DNA from: Galeopsis tetrahit
Lineage: Eukaryota; Streptophyta; Magnoliopsida; Lamiales; Lamiaceae
DNA: 64,000 bases
NCBI GenBank assembly: GCA_963675135.1
Contig: OY776134.1
Coordinates: forward strand, 59,353,740-59,417,739
Direction: 5' to 3'
Shown: positions 37,359 to 49,100 of the stretch, in pieces
Numbering within the stretch: the first letter of the stretch is position 1
How the letters are laid out: each line of letters begins with the position of its first letter
Translations under genes and position numbers: made by a program
Notes under the pieces: model-generated
What the model was told of the DNA's origin: nothing
The model's input: the letters and a program-made list of their open reading frames with translations, nothing else
Databases searched by the model: none

Positions 37359-38585
37359 GTGATCTCCAACCTAATGAGGAACCCCAAATCCCTTCTTCAG
37401 AAACTCCTCTTCTCTTCACAAAATCGGATCAATTACCATCCTACCCCTCCGTATTCCCTTACTCAAGTACAATCTTACGTTGAGGTGTACATGAAATGGA
37501 AAAAAGACCCACAATTTGACTCAATCGATTCAATTCACAAGTCCCTTGAACTCAAGCCCATCATCGCTGTGAAAAACTTCTTTATATCATCGTCATCATC
37601 ACATGAGAATTATTCTATTCCCATCTCAGCTATCTCCAAGAAAGGCTTTGACTTTGATATAAGCATCAAAGTTGCAAGGTTCTTGAGGAGCTACCCTTCT
37701 TTCTTCGAGGAGTTTAAGGGTCCTCTACACGATTTACCTTGGTTTAGACTGACTGATAAAGCCATTGAACTTGATAAAGAAGAAAGGCTAGTTTATGAAG
37801 AATTCAGAGACGATATCGTGGAGAGATTAAAGAAGCTCATATTAATGAGTGGCCGTAGAAAGACGCTTCCTTTAAAGGTAATTAAGGGCTTGCGTTGGAA
37901 TCTAGGCTTGCCCGATGAGTTTTTCAAGGACCCTTTGGATTTTGTAGGCAATGAATGTTTTGAGATTGTGGATATAGAAGATGGATTGAAGGGGCTGGCT
38001 GTTTTAGACGATGGAAAAGGAGATAAGATTTTGTCAACGATGCAGAAGAATGCAATGAAGAGAGGGGTATACGGTGGTGGTGCAGATGAGGTGATTGAAT
38101 TCCCATTATACCCCTCTAAAGGGCTGAGGTTGAAGCAGAAGATAAAGGTTTGGTTGGCTGAATTTCAAAAGCTTCCTTATGTGTCTCCATATGACGACCC
38201 CTCGTGTTTGAACCCCGACAGTGATTTATCAGAGAAACGAGTGGTGGGGTTGCTGCATGAGTTATTATGTTTGTTTGTTGAGCATGCTGCTGAAAGAAAG
38301 ACTCTTTTTTGCTTGAAGAAACCGTTGATGCTTCCGCAGAAGGTTCACAAGGCGTTCGAGAGGCATCCTTTTATGTTTTACTTGTCGCTGAAGAATAAGA
38401 CGTGCACAGCTATTCTGAAAGAAGCGTATTGCGATGAGGGGTGCGTAGATCCACATCCGCTTGCAAAGGTGCGGAAAAGTTATATTGATTTGATGAAGGA
38501 ATCTGGATATGTTTTGAAGAATAAAAGGACGAATCAAGAAGATGTGGATTTAGGTTGTGAAGATGATCAACAAGTTGAAATGTAG
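37359..38585 (+). CDS. PORR-domain organelle RNA-binding protein
   Basis: A 408-residue protein in one coding exon. PORR (plant organelle RNA recognition, DUF860) proteins such as WTF1 bind RNA and promote splicing of group II introns in chloroplasts or mitochondria. Diagnostic stretches: YVEVYMKWKKDPQFDSID near the start, FLRSYPSFFEEFKGP, PWFRLTDKAIELDKEE, RLKKLILMSGRRKTLPLKVI, WNLGLPDEFF, the block with LRLKQKIKVWLAEFQKLPYV and near the end HPFMFYLSLKNKTCTAILKE. The first about 30 residues (MISNLMRNPKSLLQKLLFSS) are basic and Ser/Leu-rich, as in organelle transit peptides. Start: the ATG at 37359 is the first in frame; the one at 37374 (MRNPKSLLQ) is an alternative. An intron in the 5' UTR is plausible (donor CATG|GTACG near 36819, acceptor just before 37359). 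Which organelle and intron it serves cannot be read here. Confidence 0.92.
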   Translation: MISNLMRNPKSLLQKLLFSSQNRINYHPTPPYSLTQVQSYVEVYMKWKKDPQFDSIDSIHKSLELKPIIAVKNFFISSSSSHENYSIPISAISKKGFDFDISIKVARFLRSYPSFFEEFKGPLHDLPWFRLTDKAIELDKEERLVYEEFRDDIVERLKKLILMSGRRKTLPLKVIKGLRWNLGLPDEFFKDPLDFVGNECFEIVDIEDGLKGLAVLDDGKGDKILSTMQKNAMKRGVYGGGADEVIEFPLYPSKGLRLKQKIKVWLAEFQKLPYVSPYDDPSCLNPDSDLSEKRVVGLLHELLCLFVEHAAERKTLFCLKKPLMLPQKVHKAFERHPFMFYLSLKNKTCTAILKEAYCDEGCVDPHPLAKVRKSYIDLMKESGYVLKNKRTNQEDVDLGCEDDQQVEM

Positions 38586-39194
38586 TTTCATTGTTAACAC
38601 AAGATGTGCACAGAGCTGTAGAACAGAACCAATCAATGAATTGAAAATTAGTCTTTGACAATTATGAACTTAATTAGGCATTTTCTTGGATATGAAATTA
38701 AATTAGGCAAGAACTTCAACCTTATTCGACAATCCAAAAATACAATAAGTTGCAATTACCTAAATGTCCCATTAGAAAAAAAGTAAATTAGAAACCGCGA
38801 GTGGATTCTTGGACAAAGAGGAAAAGAACAAAGAGAAGGAAAAAAACAGGCCCTGCAGACTGCAGTTTCCCAGAATTAAACTTATTAATATTGATCAAGA
38901 AAAGCAAGATCGATTTCGTCAAGGAATGTATGTAAATTATGGACTGTTTCCAGCTGACAAATTTGGGCACCTCGATCCATCCAATAATCTATGACAGCAT
39001 TTTACGAACATCGTTTATATAAACTCTTGAGTTCTTACCAGGTCTAAAGATTTTCTTTGCTTCATCAATCATATCATCGTGTAAGTTTAATTCTTTATAT
39101 ACTGTATTTATTTATGTTTTTTGTTACGTTCGAATTATTTATGGGAATTGCTAGTGTTGCAGATTAAATTTCCCCTGTGGCTGGGAGTGTAAGA

Positions 39195-41154
39195 ATGGGA
39201 GAGATAGATACAAAATCAATTGAATCAGTTCAAACTGTAATCACTTTCTTTGGGCAGAGTAACGATCAGAAGAAAAACAGTCCTACAAAAGATGATGAAC
39301 ATCAAGAAGCAGTATGTTCTCATTTAATTATTTTCTTTCTCAATTTTATTTTTTGATTAAAAGGATTTCAAGATTGTGAGTGAGTGTTCAGAATTTGATA
39401 TTAGGCAAAAACTTGCTTGATACGGTCACCATTCACAAATTAACACTCATCTCTTTTAAAGTGTTAAACGTCATGTTCAAATTATTATTACGTGAAAGTA
39501 TCACATTTAAAAAAAAATGTTTGGTTTTATTTGCATTTTTTTTCAAACAGTATACAGACTTCACCTTAACTTTCGTGAATTAGATTAATAGAAGTTTTTG
39601 ACTATAGTGATTTTGATGACATTAAAGCCATTAAGGTCACGGGCTTTAATGTATAGATACCTTAATGGCTTTAATGTCATCAAAATCACTAAACAGTATT
39701 ACTTCTTAGGTTAAACTGTATACCGAGTTTATCATAAGATTTTCGTGAACCAGGTTCATAGATATTTTTGTCCTTTTGAATTAGAATCTACTATTTCGAT
39801 TTGGTATTTCATCTTGTGATCATTACCTGTCACATTTTTAATACTATCAACCGAACAGCAAGCAGTGAAGAAAGAGAGAGAAGTCGAAGGCCTCGAGAAA
39901 GAACTGGCGAGCGCCAAAGTTCAACTCGAGTCGAAAGACAACGCTTTCAAGCAAGCCCTGGTGATGATAGATCACCATCAAGAAACAGCAGATGATCTTT
40001 CAATCTTGCTACAGAAATCAGATCTTCAGAAAGATTTCTACATCAACGAATCCCGTGAAGCCAAAACACGCGTAAATGAGCTTGAATTTGCACTCGAGCA
40101 GACGGCCCATCGCCTATCAGAATCTGAAAAGGCTCAAGAACAAATGATGAACATGGAAACAGAACTTGCTCTTCTGAGAGAGGTGGAAATGGAGTCATCG
40201 TCACAGATTAAAGCACTTGATAGGGCGTTGAACGACGAGAAGCTTCAAAAGGAAGAACTTTTAACACAATTAGAAACCATGCATGATTTGGAGAATCATG
40301 TGATGGAAAAATCAGCTCAAATCGATTCATTACAGATTGAACTAAAGCAAGTGAATAATTACCACATTTCATCTGAGAAAGTTGCTTCCAATGCCATTTT
40401 TGAGCTGAATAAAGTAAGAGAAGACATGGAAGTACAAGAAAAAATTAGGTTGGATCAAGCAGGATATGTCGATTTACTCGAGACGGAGCTCAAACAGCTG
40501 AGGTTCGAACTTGAGAATGTGAAATCGGAGATGGAAAAGAGTAAAGAAGAAGAAAACGAGGCTCAAGTTGAGATAGCAATGCTGAAATTTGAGCTACACA
40601 GAGGCCGGGCGAAACTAGCTGCAGCTGAAGCTGCTGAGACGAGAGCGCAGGGACAGAAATCGGCCCTATACAATGCGCTCCAGCAGATGGGGTTAGAGGC
40701 CGAAGAAATGAACAAGGAAAAAAACAGACTTTTAAAAGAGTTGATGCAATTAGGTGATGAAGGTGAAAGCTCCCACCAAGAAGATTATCAAGAACATGAA
40801 GACGACGAGGTTTCAAGAGACGGGCCTCAAGATTTGATTGAAAACGTTGAAGAGAACAAAGATGGAAGAGAGATGGAAAAAGTGAATAGAGAGTTAGAAG
40901 TTGCACTGTCGAAAATCGGGGAGTTAAGGACGCGAGCAGAGCAAGCTATCAGCAGAGCAGAGGCGGCAGAGAAAGCAAAGGGCGTGTTAGAAGAGCAAAT
41001 AAGGAAGAGAAAAGAGCACAAAGAGAGACGAAGGGCCGCACTAGCAGCACTACGCGAAGAATCCATTGCAAGAGATGATAATAATGCTATAAAACATGAT
41101 ATTTCTGCTAAGAATTATCAGCCTCTTGGTAAAGTCCTAAACATGAAATTCTAA
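39195..41154 (+). CDS. WEB-family coiled-coil protein (DUF827)
   Basis: A 470-residue protein from exons 39195-39311 and 39859-41154 (donor GCA|GTATGT, acceptor ACAG|CAAGCA; phase 0). The N-terminus MGEIDTKSIESVQTVITFFG carries the short SV-x-x-x-FG motif typical of WEB/PMI2 proteins. Exon 2 is one long coiled coil: EREVEGLEKELASAKVQLES, NELEFALEQTAHRLSESEKA, LDLLETELKQLRFEL-type heptads, then the conserved ELHRGRAKLAAAEAAETRAQ and SALYNALQQMGLEAEEMNKE. It ends with a basic EEQIRKRKEHKERRRAAL and GKVLNMKF. WEB1/PMI2 relatives act in chloroplast photorelocation; many members are uncharacterised, so the role here is inferred only at family level. An acidic patch (about residues 310-340) is present. 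A perfect inverted repeat lies in the intron (separate entry). Confidence 0.88.
39605..39691. repeat. Perfect 33-bp inverted repeat in the WEB-gene intron
   Basis: Left arm 39605-39637 and right arm 39659-39691 are exact reverse complements (33 of 33), separated by 21 bases that begin CACGGGCTTTAATG. The transcript would fold into a long perfect hairpin. The flanks also share words (AAACAGTAT, TTTCGTGAA, AATAGA/CATAGA), so it sits in a small duplicated segment. Confidence 0.97.
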
Positions 41155-41315
41155 TTTCATTTTTCTTACCATTTATGAATCGTATGTGTTGATTGACATT
41201 GGATCATACATTGTGAATCATCTGATTTATATATGGCTTTTATTATCTCTTCTTTATCATACACATTAGATCACTTAGTGTGGCTGCTAAAAGTGTAAAA
41301 TTTTCCAAAACCAAA

Positions 41316-41606
41316 TACTCCCTCCGTCCCCGAAAAGTTTGCGGGGAATCTTGGGCACATTGTTTAAGAAAAAAGTGTAATGATGAGAGTGTTGAGGGGT
41401 AATTTTGTAAACTTTTATATATAAAATAAATAAAGTAGGTGGGTTGAGTGTATGGTGGATCCCAAAAGTAATGACATAAATGGTAAATATGTGTATATTG
41501 TGAGGGTGAGGATTGTGATGATTATTTCTATTTTGGGGGGTATGCAAACTTTTCGGGGACAAACGAAAAAGGAAAGTATGAAAACTTTTCAGGGACGGAG
41601 GGAGTA
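41316..41606. mobile_element. Stowaway-like MITE in the 3' flank of the WEB gene
   Basis: TACTCCCTCCGTCCCCGAAA at the left and CAGGGACGGAGGGAGTA at the right; TA duplication. The terminal arms extend through AAAAGTTTGC / GAAAACTTTTC, so it folds well. It begins about 160 bp after the WEB stop codon. Confidence 0.88.
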
Positions 41607-41892
41607 ACAGTTTTTGATCTTTTCTTTTCAATTTCACTTCCTTCAATAGATAAAAAAAAAAAAAACTAAAATATTCAAGAAATAAATTAATTGGACTTAT
41701 TATATATTTATATTTTATTTATAGTATAATTTTTGACTTATTAAAATAAGTGTGAAGTGTACACGTACTGACGTACATACCGTGTGTAAAATATGCATGC
41801 ATAAATCGTGCACAAAATTTACACGAAATGTGCACGTACGAAATATCAAAATGTGTAAAATATCAGTTGGACCATCAGAATATATATTTCGA

Positions 41893-42060
41893 ATATATAT
41901 ATATATATATATATATATTTGGAACAACAAAAACTTCATTAATAAGGCATAAGAAATGCCTTCGAGTTACAGCAGCAAATTACATAATAGCATCATCTTG
42001 CTACGCTTATTTAATTTCGTGTGTTTTGTTCTTTTATGGAACCCAAATTTAAGTTATTGT
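41893..42060 (-). mobile_element. Possible 3' end of a LINE, minus strand
   Basis: On the minus strand the block ends ...TTAATGAAGTTTTTGTTGTT followed by CC and a (TA)n run (41893-41919). This resembles the 3' UTR end of plant LINEs, with a (TA)n instead of an A tail. No coding part remains, so the call is weak. Confidence 0.3.
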
Positions 42061-42165
42061 GAGGCCGGGGGAATCCATTAATCAACGTACATGTTCAAAC
42101 CGCGTGTGAAACATGAATGCACGAATTGTGCACAAAATTTTCACGTACGGGCTTGCAAAGAATGT

Positions 42166-42259
42166 ACACATAAAATTTATATTTTACATAATCATAATCG
42201 GTGAAAATATCAACACATAAAATTTATATTTTACATAATCATAATCGGTGAAAATATCA
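42166..42259. repeat. Exact 47-bp tandem duplication
   Basis: ACACATAAAATTTATATTTT begins the unit at 42166 and again at 42213; both copies end GGTGAAAATATCA. Surrounding DNA is AT-rich and gene-less (42260-43080). Confidence 0.95.
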
Positions 42260-43079
42260 ACAAAAACTGTGTAACACACATTGTGTTTCTAGTATTTATA
42301 AAATTATTGTCATCAATATTTGATTTATATTGTAAGAAAGTAAAAAATTAATTGCAAACCTATTGATATTAATGCATTAATATTAAATTTATTTCTCGCA
42401 ATGCTTAAATAGTCATTTTAGAATAATTATATTATTGTGTATATGATATGTTAATTTATTATATGCACTTTATTTTAAAGGGTCCTATTTTTCTTTTTCG
42501 TCTCGAACCTAAAACTTGTCAGGACCGGCTTTGTCCACAGCTACCGTCATTTTTCGACAAATTAAACGACAAGTGATTTATCAAAATATTCGTATTTTCA
42601 AGCCTGTCAATTTGTTACCTTCAATTGCTCGTTCTGTATACTACAACCTCAAATTTTTATGTTTTAACGATTCATTTTTGTCAATTTTTAGGTGAATAAA
42701 ATTCAATTATTTTCCAACAAATTGAATGTTAAGTCATATATCAAATTGTTTGTCTCTTGAACCCATCGTTTTTTTTTTTTTTTTTTCATGAACTCTATGA
42801 AAGAGGTTTCAATACTCTATATATCACAAGATTCACAACTCATTTTAATGTATTTTTATGCGTCATTTCCCAAATTGATGATCTTCTCTCTTGTATGTAT
42901 CGTAGTAGAATTTATGCTCATTCTTTATTCACGTGCGTGATTTTTAGGGGAAGAACAATTAAAACCATACAACCGGGATAATCTATGACTTAGGAGGATC
43001 CACATCATTTTACGCCCTTTTTAAATTGTGTGAGTATTGCACGTGCAATACTGCACATATATGTGTTTCTTACAAAGTT

Positions 43080-43299
43080 GGTCTAACAAAAAACACAACC
43101 CCACCGCTTAAAAATTTTTGTTCCTCCCCGCCGACCACCACCCTCTTTTCGATCATCTCTCTCGGAGTCATATTCGCCGGTAGCGCTCCTCTCAGATTTA
43201 TTTATGGGTTAACTAGTATTTTTAGTGTGTGGTTGAGATCAACCGGGTAGATATCACCGACGGAGCCACGGTGGCCGATCGGAGAGTTATCCGGTGATC
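43080..43299. other. Unassigned block, possibly the 5' part of the following retroposon
   Basis: Moderately GC-rich (CTCCCCGCCGACCACCACCC, GCCACGGTGGCCGATCGG). It has no conserved frame. It precedes retroposon copy 2 without a visible boundary, so it may be the upstream part of that element. Confidence 0.3.
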
Positions 43300-43786
43300 C
43301 CAATTTCTTTATTTTCTGTTTTATTGTACTTTTTCCTAATTTGTAGCTTTCTAGTTAGCTTGTTCTTTTTCTGCTTGATTTTGCAGATTGTATCTTCCTT
43401 TATTTTGTGCAATCCTCCCCTGTTTTGGGTTTTTTCCCCTAGTGTTTGGACTCTTTTCCCTTATGTGGGACTTTCTCATCCTGTGGGACTTATATTTTGA
43501 GTGGTTTGATGGTTTAGTAAGATCCTGGTATTTGGTGGAGTTTTGTTCCTTCTTATGTTTCCTACTTTTTGATACAAGTAAACCTTAGTGTGGGGTTGTC
43601 TCGTATTGAGAATGGAGACCTGGACTTTTATGTGGAGCAAAGGGTACACCCGTTTTCCTTTTCCTCACGATTGGAGGAGGCAGCGACCATGAAGATCCGT
43701 CTTGGGTTTGAAGATCATTAGTTTTGAGTTTAAGTTTGTATTGTCATTGACTTTGATCTTGTAAGCTATCAAAAAAAAAAAAAAAA
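43300..43786 (+). mobile_element. A-tailed non-LTR retroposon, copy 2
   Basis: Same order of blocks as 11831-12397: TTTATTTTCTGTTTT, TTGATTTTGCAGATT, AACCTTAGTGTGGGG, TTGTCTCG, GGAGACCTGGACTTTT, TTCCTCACGATTGG, CTTGTAAGCTATC and a 16-A tail (43771-43786). A target duplication was not found, so the 5' boundary is uncertain and could lie as far left as about 43080. Confidence 0.75.
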
Positions 43787-43829
43787 CTTTTGCGTATATA
43801 ATTCATTTAGAATTTATTGGGTAGGAATA

Positions 43830-44370
43830 GGGGTTGTTCGGTACGTTATATCGACCATATCGAACCATACCGTTACCATATCGAAAATTTCGATATTGAA
43901 AAAATTCATATCGTTACCGTACCGAAATTTCGGTATACCATATACCGAAATTTTTAGTATGTAAAAATTCATACCGATACCGTACCGTAATTTCGGTATA
44001 CCGTACCATATCGATATATCGATTCATATCGAAAATATTGAACCATCATTTCATATTCAAATACCGGTATATCAATTCATACCGAAAATATTGAAGCATT
44101 GTTTTAAATCGAAATTAATTATTTAAGGTTTATTTTATTTATGTTTTAATAATTAAAGTTATTTTAATTTAAAAATAATATAAAATTATTATTTTATTAA
44201 GGTTTCGGTATTTCAGTATATCGATATACCGTTTCATACCGAATACCGAAATTTTTTTGGTATATCAAAATAATGCGATATGATCATTTTTCATATCGTT
44301 ACCGTACCAAAAATTTCGATACGATATCATACCGTACCGAAAATTTCGATAATTTTGATATTTTTTCAAT
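43830..44370. repeat. Palindrome-rich repeat with CGGTATACCG words
   Basis: Dense direct and inverted repeats of ACCGTACCGAAATTTCGG, CGGTATACCG and CATATCGAAAATTTCG. The beginning (GGGGTTGTTCGGTACG) is like the ends of some non-autonomous hAT-type elements in plants, but no clean terminal repeat or 8-bp duplication was found. Confidence 0.65.
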
Positions 44371-44501
44371 AATAAAAGCTCGATATTTGACAAATATACC
44401 AACTAGTTTCACTCAAAATTTTGTAAATATAAAATAATGGAAAATGAAGTCTCACCCGTGAATATGGGAATATGAAGGAACCTACTATGAATGATTTGCT
44501 T

Positions 44502-44542
44502 TTGACTAGTCAAATGTTGACCGTTGATCGGTCAATGGTCAA
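44502..44542. promoter_or_regulatory. W-box cluster upstream of the receptor-kinase gene
   Basis: Five TTGAC/GTCAA cores in 41 bp: 44502-44506, 44509-44513, 44517-44521, 44531-44535 and 44538-44542. Those at 44517, 44530 and 44537 carry the extra C of the WRKY-binding form TTGACC. It is about 1.6 kb from the start codon. Further single cores occur at 45703 and 46254. Confidence 0.45.
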
Positions 44543-44559
44543 ACTTTAATTTTTTTTTT

Positions 44560-46104
44560 ATCTAAGCACAACTGTTAAGCTACAATGATTTTTATTAATT
44601 ATTTTATTATATATACTTGATATTTTCTATGTAGCTGACTCAAGTACTGTGTACTTGAGTATACAGCAGCCCTACCCTTAACTAATTGAAATGAGAAATT
44701 CTTGTGCATAATTTGAGTCAGACTACTTTATATAATATAATAGATACTACGTACTTTATAAACTCATAAATTATAAATTTAATGTATCGGACCGTAAAGA
44801 GATTTTGCCCATCAAATTAATTGAAAATGGAGAATATATGAATAACAAACATTATTTAGATTTCAAAATTGAGAGATTAAAATTAGAGAAAATCGTGTGA
44901 TACATGAATGGAAAAATATTTGAGTCAACCGAAAAAAAAAAAAAAAAGGTTAACGACCGACCATCAACCACCATAAATTAGTCTATGTTTTTATTTGCCA
45001 CGACTACTATTTCGATTTAGAATTTGTGCAACTATAGCACACAAAATTTTATGAGCAAATTATGCTCTACATTTTGGTCTCTATATTCTAGATACATTCA
45101 AAGATATATCAAGTCTAGGTGGTTTGCTAAGTATGCTCTCGTGTTTTGAGTTTGTTGACCCAAAATTCTAATTAAACCTAGTTTAGTTTGACCATTAATC
45201 CTCAATGTTTTATGGCTTCATTGATTATTGTCTTTAGAATCGAAATCAACGAACTGACGGTTTGAAATTGAAACTGTCGATACCATCAATCCCCCCAATC
45301 TAAACAGTTCAGATCAATTGCAAAATTAGTCATTTTTTGATCTATGAAGCTATATATTATAAATCGCTGGAACTGTCTGTATAAACATAAAAGTATAAAA
45401 TAAATCGAAAAATCGTCAGTTTTAAAACTGAAATCGACAGGAACCTGAACCGACAAAGTCCACTTGTAATTAGTTTGATTTCAATTCAACATTATCGAAA
45501 CCATGAAGCAACGGTTAAAATCAGAACGACGGTTCAAACTGTAGGAACAACTCTAAAATTTCTAATAAACTCAAAGATGGTGAAAATCAATAACAAAGAA
45601 TAAAAACAATGAAAGAGAAAGCAAAGAGAACATCTTCTCATCTGACTTTAATTTTTAATAAAGTTTGATTCAAAAATAGCCGGTAAAGAAGAAAGAAAAA
45701 CTGGTCAACTTGGGTGGGCGGCTTTCAAGTTTCAATTCCCATTTTTCCTCTTCACAAGCTTCTCTTTTTCTTTCATTCTCACTCCAACAAATACCATTCA
45801 AACCATCACTATTCTTATTAATTTACTTAATTATTCTTTAATCAAATTTCTTATTCTTAATCCACTAGCTCCATTACAAAAGGGTGTGTTTCATACAGGT
45901 ATAAAATTCATCGTACGTGCATCTGTTCCAATTTTTGTTTTGTCATCTCTTGCACTTGCAGGCCTCCCAATATTCAATTTCCCACCATTTGACTAACCAT
46001 TAAATTAAAAACCTTTTCTTAATTAATTTTCTAAAAAAACATGCCCTTCTGACAATCCCGAATATCGAACAAGAAAGCAAGTTACAGTTACAGAAGCATT
46101 AATC
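44560..46104. other. Upstream region of the receptor-kinase gene, no other gene
   Basis: AT-rich. 45230-45560 contains repeated words such as AACTGAAATCGACAG and CGGTTCAAACTGT without a clear unit. 45700-46104 is probably promoter and 5' UTR (TCTCTTTTTCTTTC tracts). Confidence 0.45.
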
Positions 46105-49100
46105 ATGTCGGAAGATGAAACAGATCATTTCCCTTTTCGACTCGTTTTAGTTTTACTCCTATTCTTGATCCTCATTTCAGGTACTTAAACTAAAACCCTT
46201 TTCTAAAAATCTAATCTTTAATGCATTTCTGTGTTTTTTTATTGCTCAACTGAGTTGACTCAGCATGCACAATCTCTTAATCTACAGGAAAGGTTGTGAT
46301 TGGACAATCAGTGGAAACAGACAAGGAGATTCTGTTAAACCTTAAATCGTCTCTGCAGATTGCAAACCCTATCCCTGCTAATCAAAGAAGATACATCGAC
46401 TGGAACGACGTCGCTTCGCCATGCAATTGGCCCGGAATTTCTTGCCACAATTCCACCCGCCGCGTCACCGGAATCGACCTTTCGAATTGCAACGTCGCCG
46501 GAACTCTTTTTCAGAATCTCTCTGCTCTTACAGAGCTCTCCTACCTCGATTTGTCAGGGAACACCATCGGAGGGGCAATTCCGGAAGATTTGGGGCGTTG
46601 TCGGAACCTCAAGTTCTTGAATTTATCTCACAATATCATCACCGGTGAGTTGGATTTAACCGGGCTGAAGAATTTGGAGGTTCTTGATCTTTCCCTGAAC
46701 AGAATTCAGTCGAATATTCGGTTGGCAATTCCTATAGATTGTAGTGTTTTGAGGGTTGCGAATGTTTCTAACAACAATTTGACAGGGGAAGTTGGGAGCA
46801 TCTTTGAAGAGTGTGTGAATTTGAGGTTTCTTGATCTTAGTGCTAATATTTTGAGAGGAGATATATGGCCTGGATTTGATAGAATGATGGAGATTTCTCT
46901 ATCACAGAACAAATTCTCCGGTGAATTGAATTCGTCGATTTTCTCCCAAGATTGCAGTTTGCGAATCTTGGACATCTCGGAGAATCAATTCACCGGAGAA
47001 TTTCCAGCTCAAATTGCTGAGTGTAAGGACATGGAGATGTTAACATTATGGGGGAATAGTTTCAGAGGTGTGATTCCTGAAGAGATAGGATCATTGCCTA
47101 ATCTTGAAGCACTTTACCTCGGGAAGAACAACTTTTCGAGGGAGATTCCGGAGAGTTTAGTAGGCTTGAGCAGTTTGAGCTTTCTTGATTTGAGTGGTAA
47201 CAACTTTGGAGGAGACGTGCAGCCCATTTTTGGGAGAATGAAGCAAGTGAGGTTCCTTCTGTTGCATAAGAACTCGTACGAAGGAGGGATATACGAGTCG
47301 GGCGTTCTTTCGTTGCCCAACATTGCTCGATTGGATTTGAGCTACAACAACTTCTCAGGCCCATTGCCACTCGAGATTTCCCGAATGGGGAACTTGAAGT
47401 TCTTGATTCTTGCTTATAATCACTTCAATGGAAGCATACCTTCCCAATATGGAAACCTTTCGGGCCTCCAAGCGTTGGATCTTTCGTTCAACGACTTGAC
47501 AGGCGCGATTCCTCCGAGTTTGGGGAATTTAAGATCACTCTTGTGGTTAATGCTTGCTAACAATTCGTTAACAGGGCCAATCCCACCTGAGTTAGGCAAG
47601 TGCAGCAGCTTACTATGGTTAAATCTTGCAAACAATCAGCTTTCAGGGGAGTTACCTGTGGAAATAACAAGAATTGGGAGTAATGCTACTCCTACTTTCA
47701 TGCTTAACAGGGGCGGTGATAAGCTGCCTGCTGGTTCGGGGGAGTGCTTGGCGATGATGAGGTGGATACCGGCTAATTACCCTCCGTTTAGCTTCGTCTA
47801 CGATCTTCTTACACGGAAGAAATGTCGAAGTTTGTGGGACGGGCTTTTGAAAGGGTACGGTTTGTTTTCTGTTTGCTTGGCGGGTTCAAATGTTCGAACA
47901 TTTCAGATATCGGGGTATGTGCAGCTTGGTGGGAATCGGTTGTCTGGTTCGATCCCTGCTGAAATTGGTACAATGCTGAATTTTAGTATGTTGCATTTTG
48001 GACACAATCTGTTTGGTGGTGAGTTGCCTGCTGAGATAGGGCGGTTGCCTTTATCAGTGTTGAATGTTACGGAGAATGCATTTTCTGGTGAGATTCCTAC
48101 GCAGATTGGGAACCTCAGGTGTTTGCAGAATCTCGATTTGTCGTATAACAATTTCTCGGGTGCGTTTCCGAATAGTTTGAACAATTTGAGTGAGTTAACC
48201 AAGTTTAACATCTCGTACAATCCGTACATCTCTGGATCGGTGCCAGGGACGGGTCAGTTGTCGACCCTTGAAAAGTGGTCGTTCCTCGGAGACCCTCTTC
48301 TCCATCTACCCCCGTTCATCAGTAACACGACAAATGGGGGTATAACGGTGAAGGAAAACGAGAGGAAGAAAAATCGAGAAATAGGTGTGTTCTTGGTGGT
48401 TCTAGCCTTGATTCTTGCTGCTTTAGTTTGTGGTGTACTGACTCTCATAGTTTGTCTTCTCGTGAAGAGCCCGGTTGACTCACCGGGTTATTTGTTAGAG
48501 GAGTCGAAAAGTGAGTTTGTGACGAGCTCGGGTTCATCTTCACCGTGGATGTCCAACACGATTAAAGTTATCCGTCTAGACAAGACGCCCTTCACACATT
48601 CCGACATCTTGATTGCTACTAGACGGTTTTCAGATGATAGAATCATTGGTAGAGGCGGATCTGGAACGGTTTATAGAGGCGTGTTACCCGATGGGAGGGA
48701 AGTAGCGGTGAAGAAACTTCGAACGGAGGGCATGGAGGGGGAGAGAGAATTTCGAGCTGAAATGGAAGTACTAAGTGGGAATGGATTTGGATGGCCTCAT
48801 CCGAATCTAGTCGCACTTTACGGGTGGTGCCTCAACGGGTCGGAGAAGTTGTTAGTGTACGAGTACATGGTAGGCGGGAGTTTAGACGATCTTATCACGG
48901 ATCGTGTGACTCTCAACTGGAGACGACGGTTAGAGGTAGCCATAGACGTTGCGCGTGCTTTAGTCTACTTGCACCACGAATGCTACCCTAGTATAGTTCA
49001 TCGAGACGTAAAAGCTAGCAACGTGCTTCTCGATAAAAACGGGAAGGCTAGGGTTACCGATTTTGGGCTTGCTAGGGTAGTGGATGTTGGGGGTAGTCAT

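Noticed and set aside
38809..38994. 61-codon frame after the PORR gene (MDKEEKNKEKEKNRPCRL...)
   Set aside because: Short, no homology recognised, and equally open on the opposite strand; more likely 5' flank of the WEB gene.
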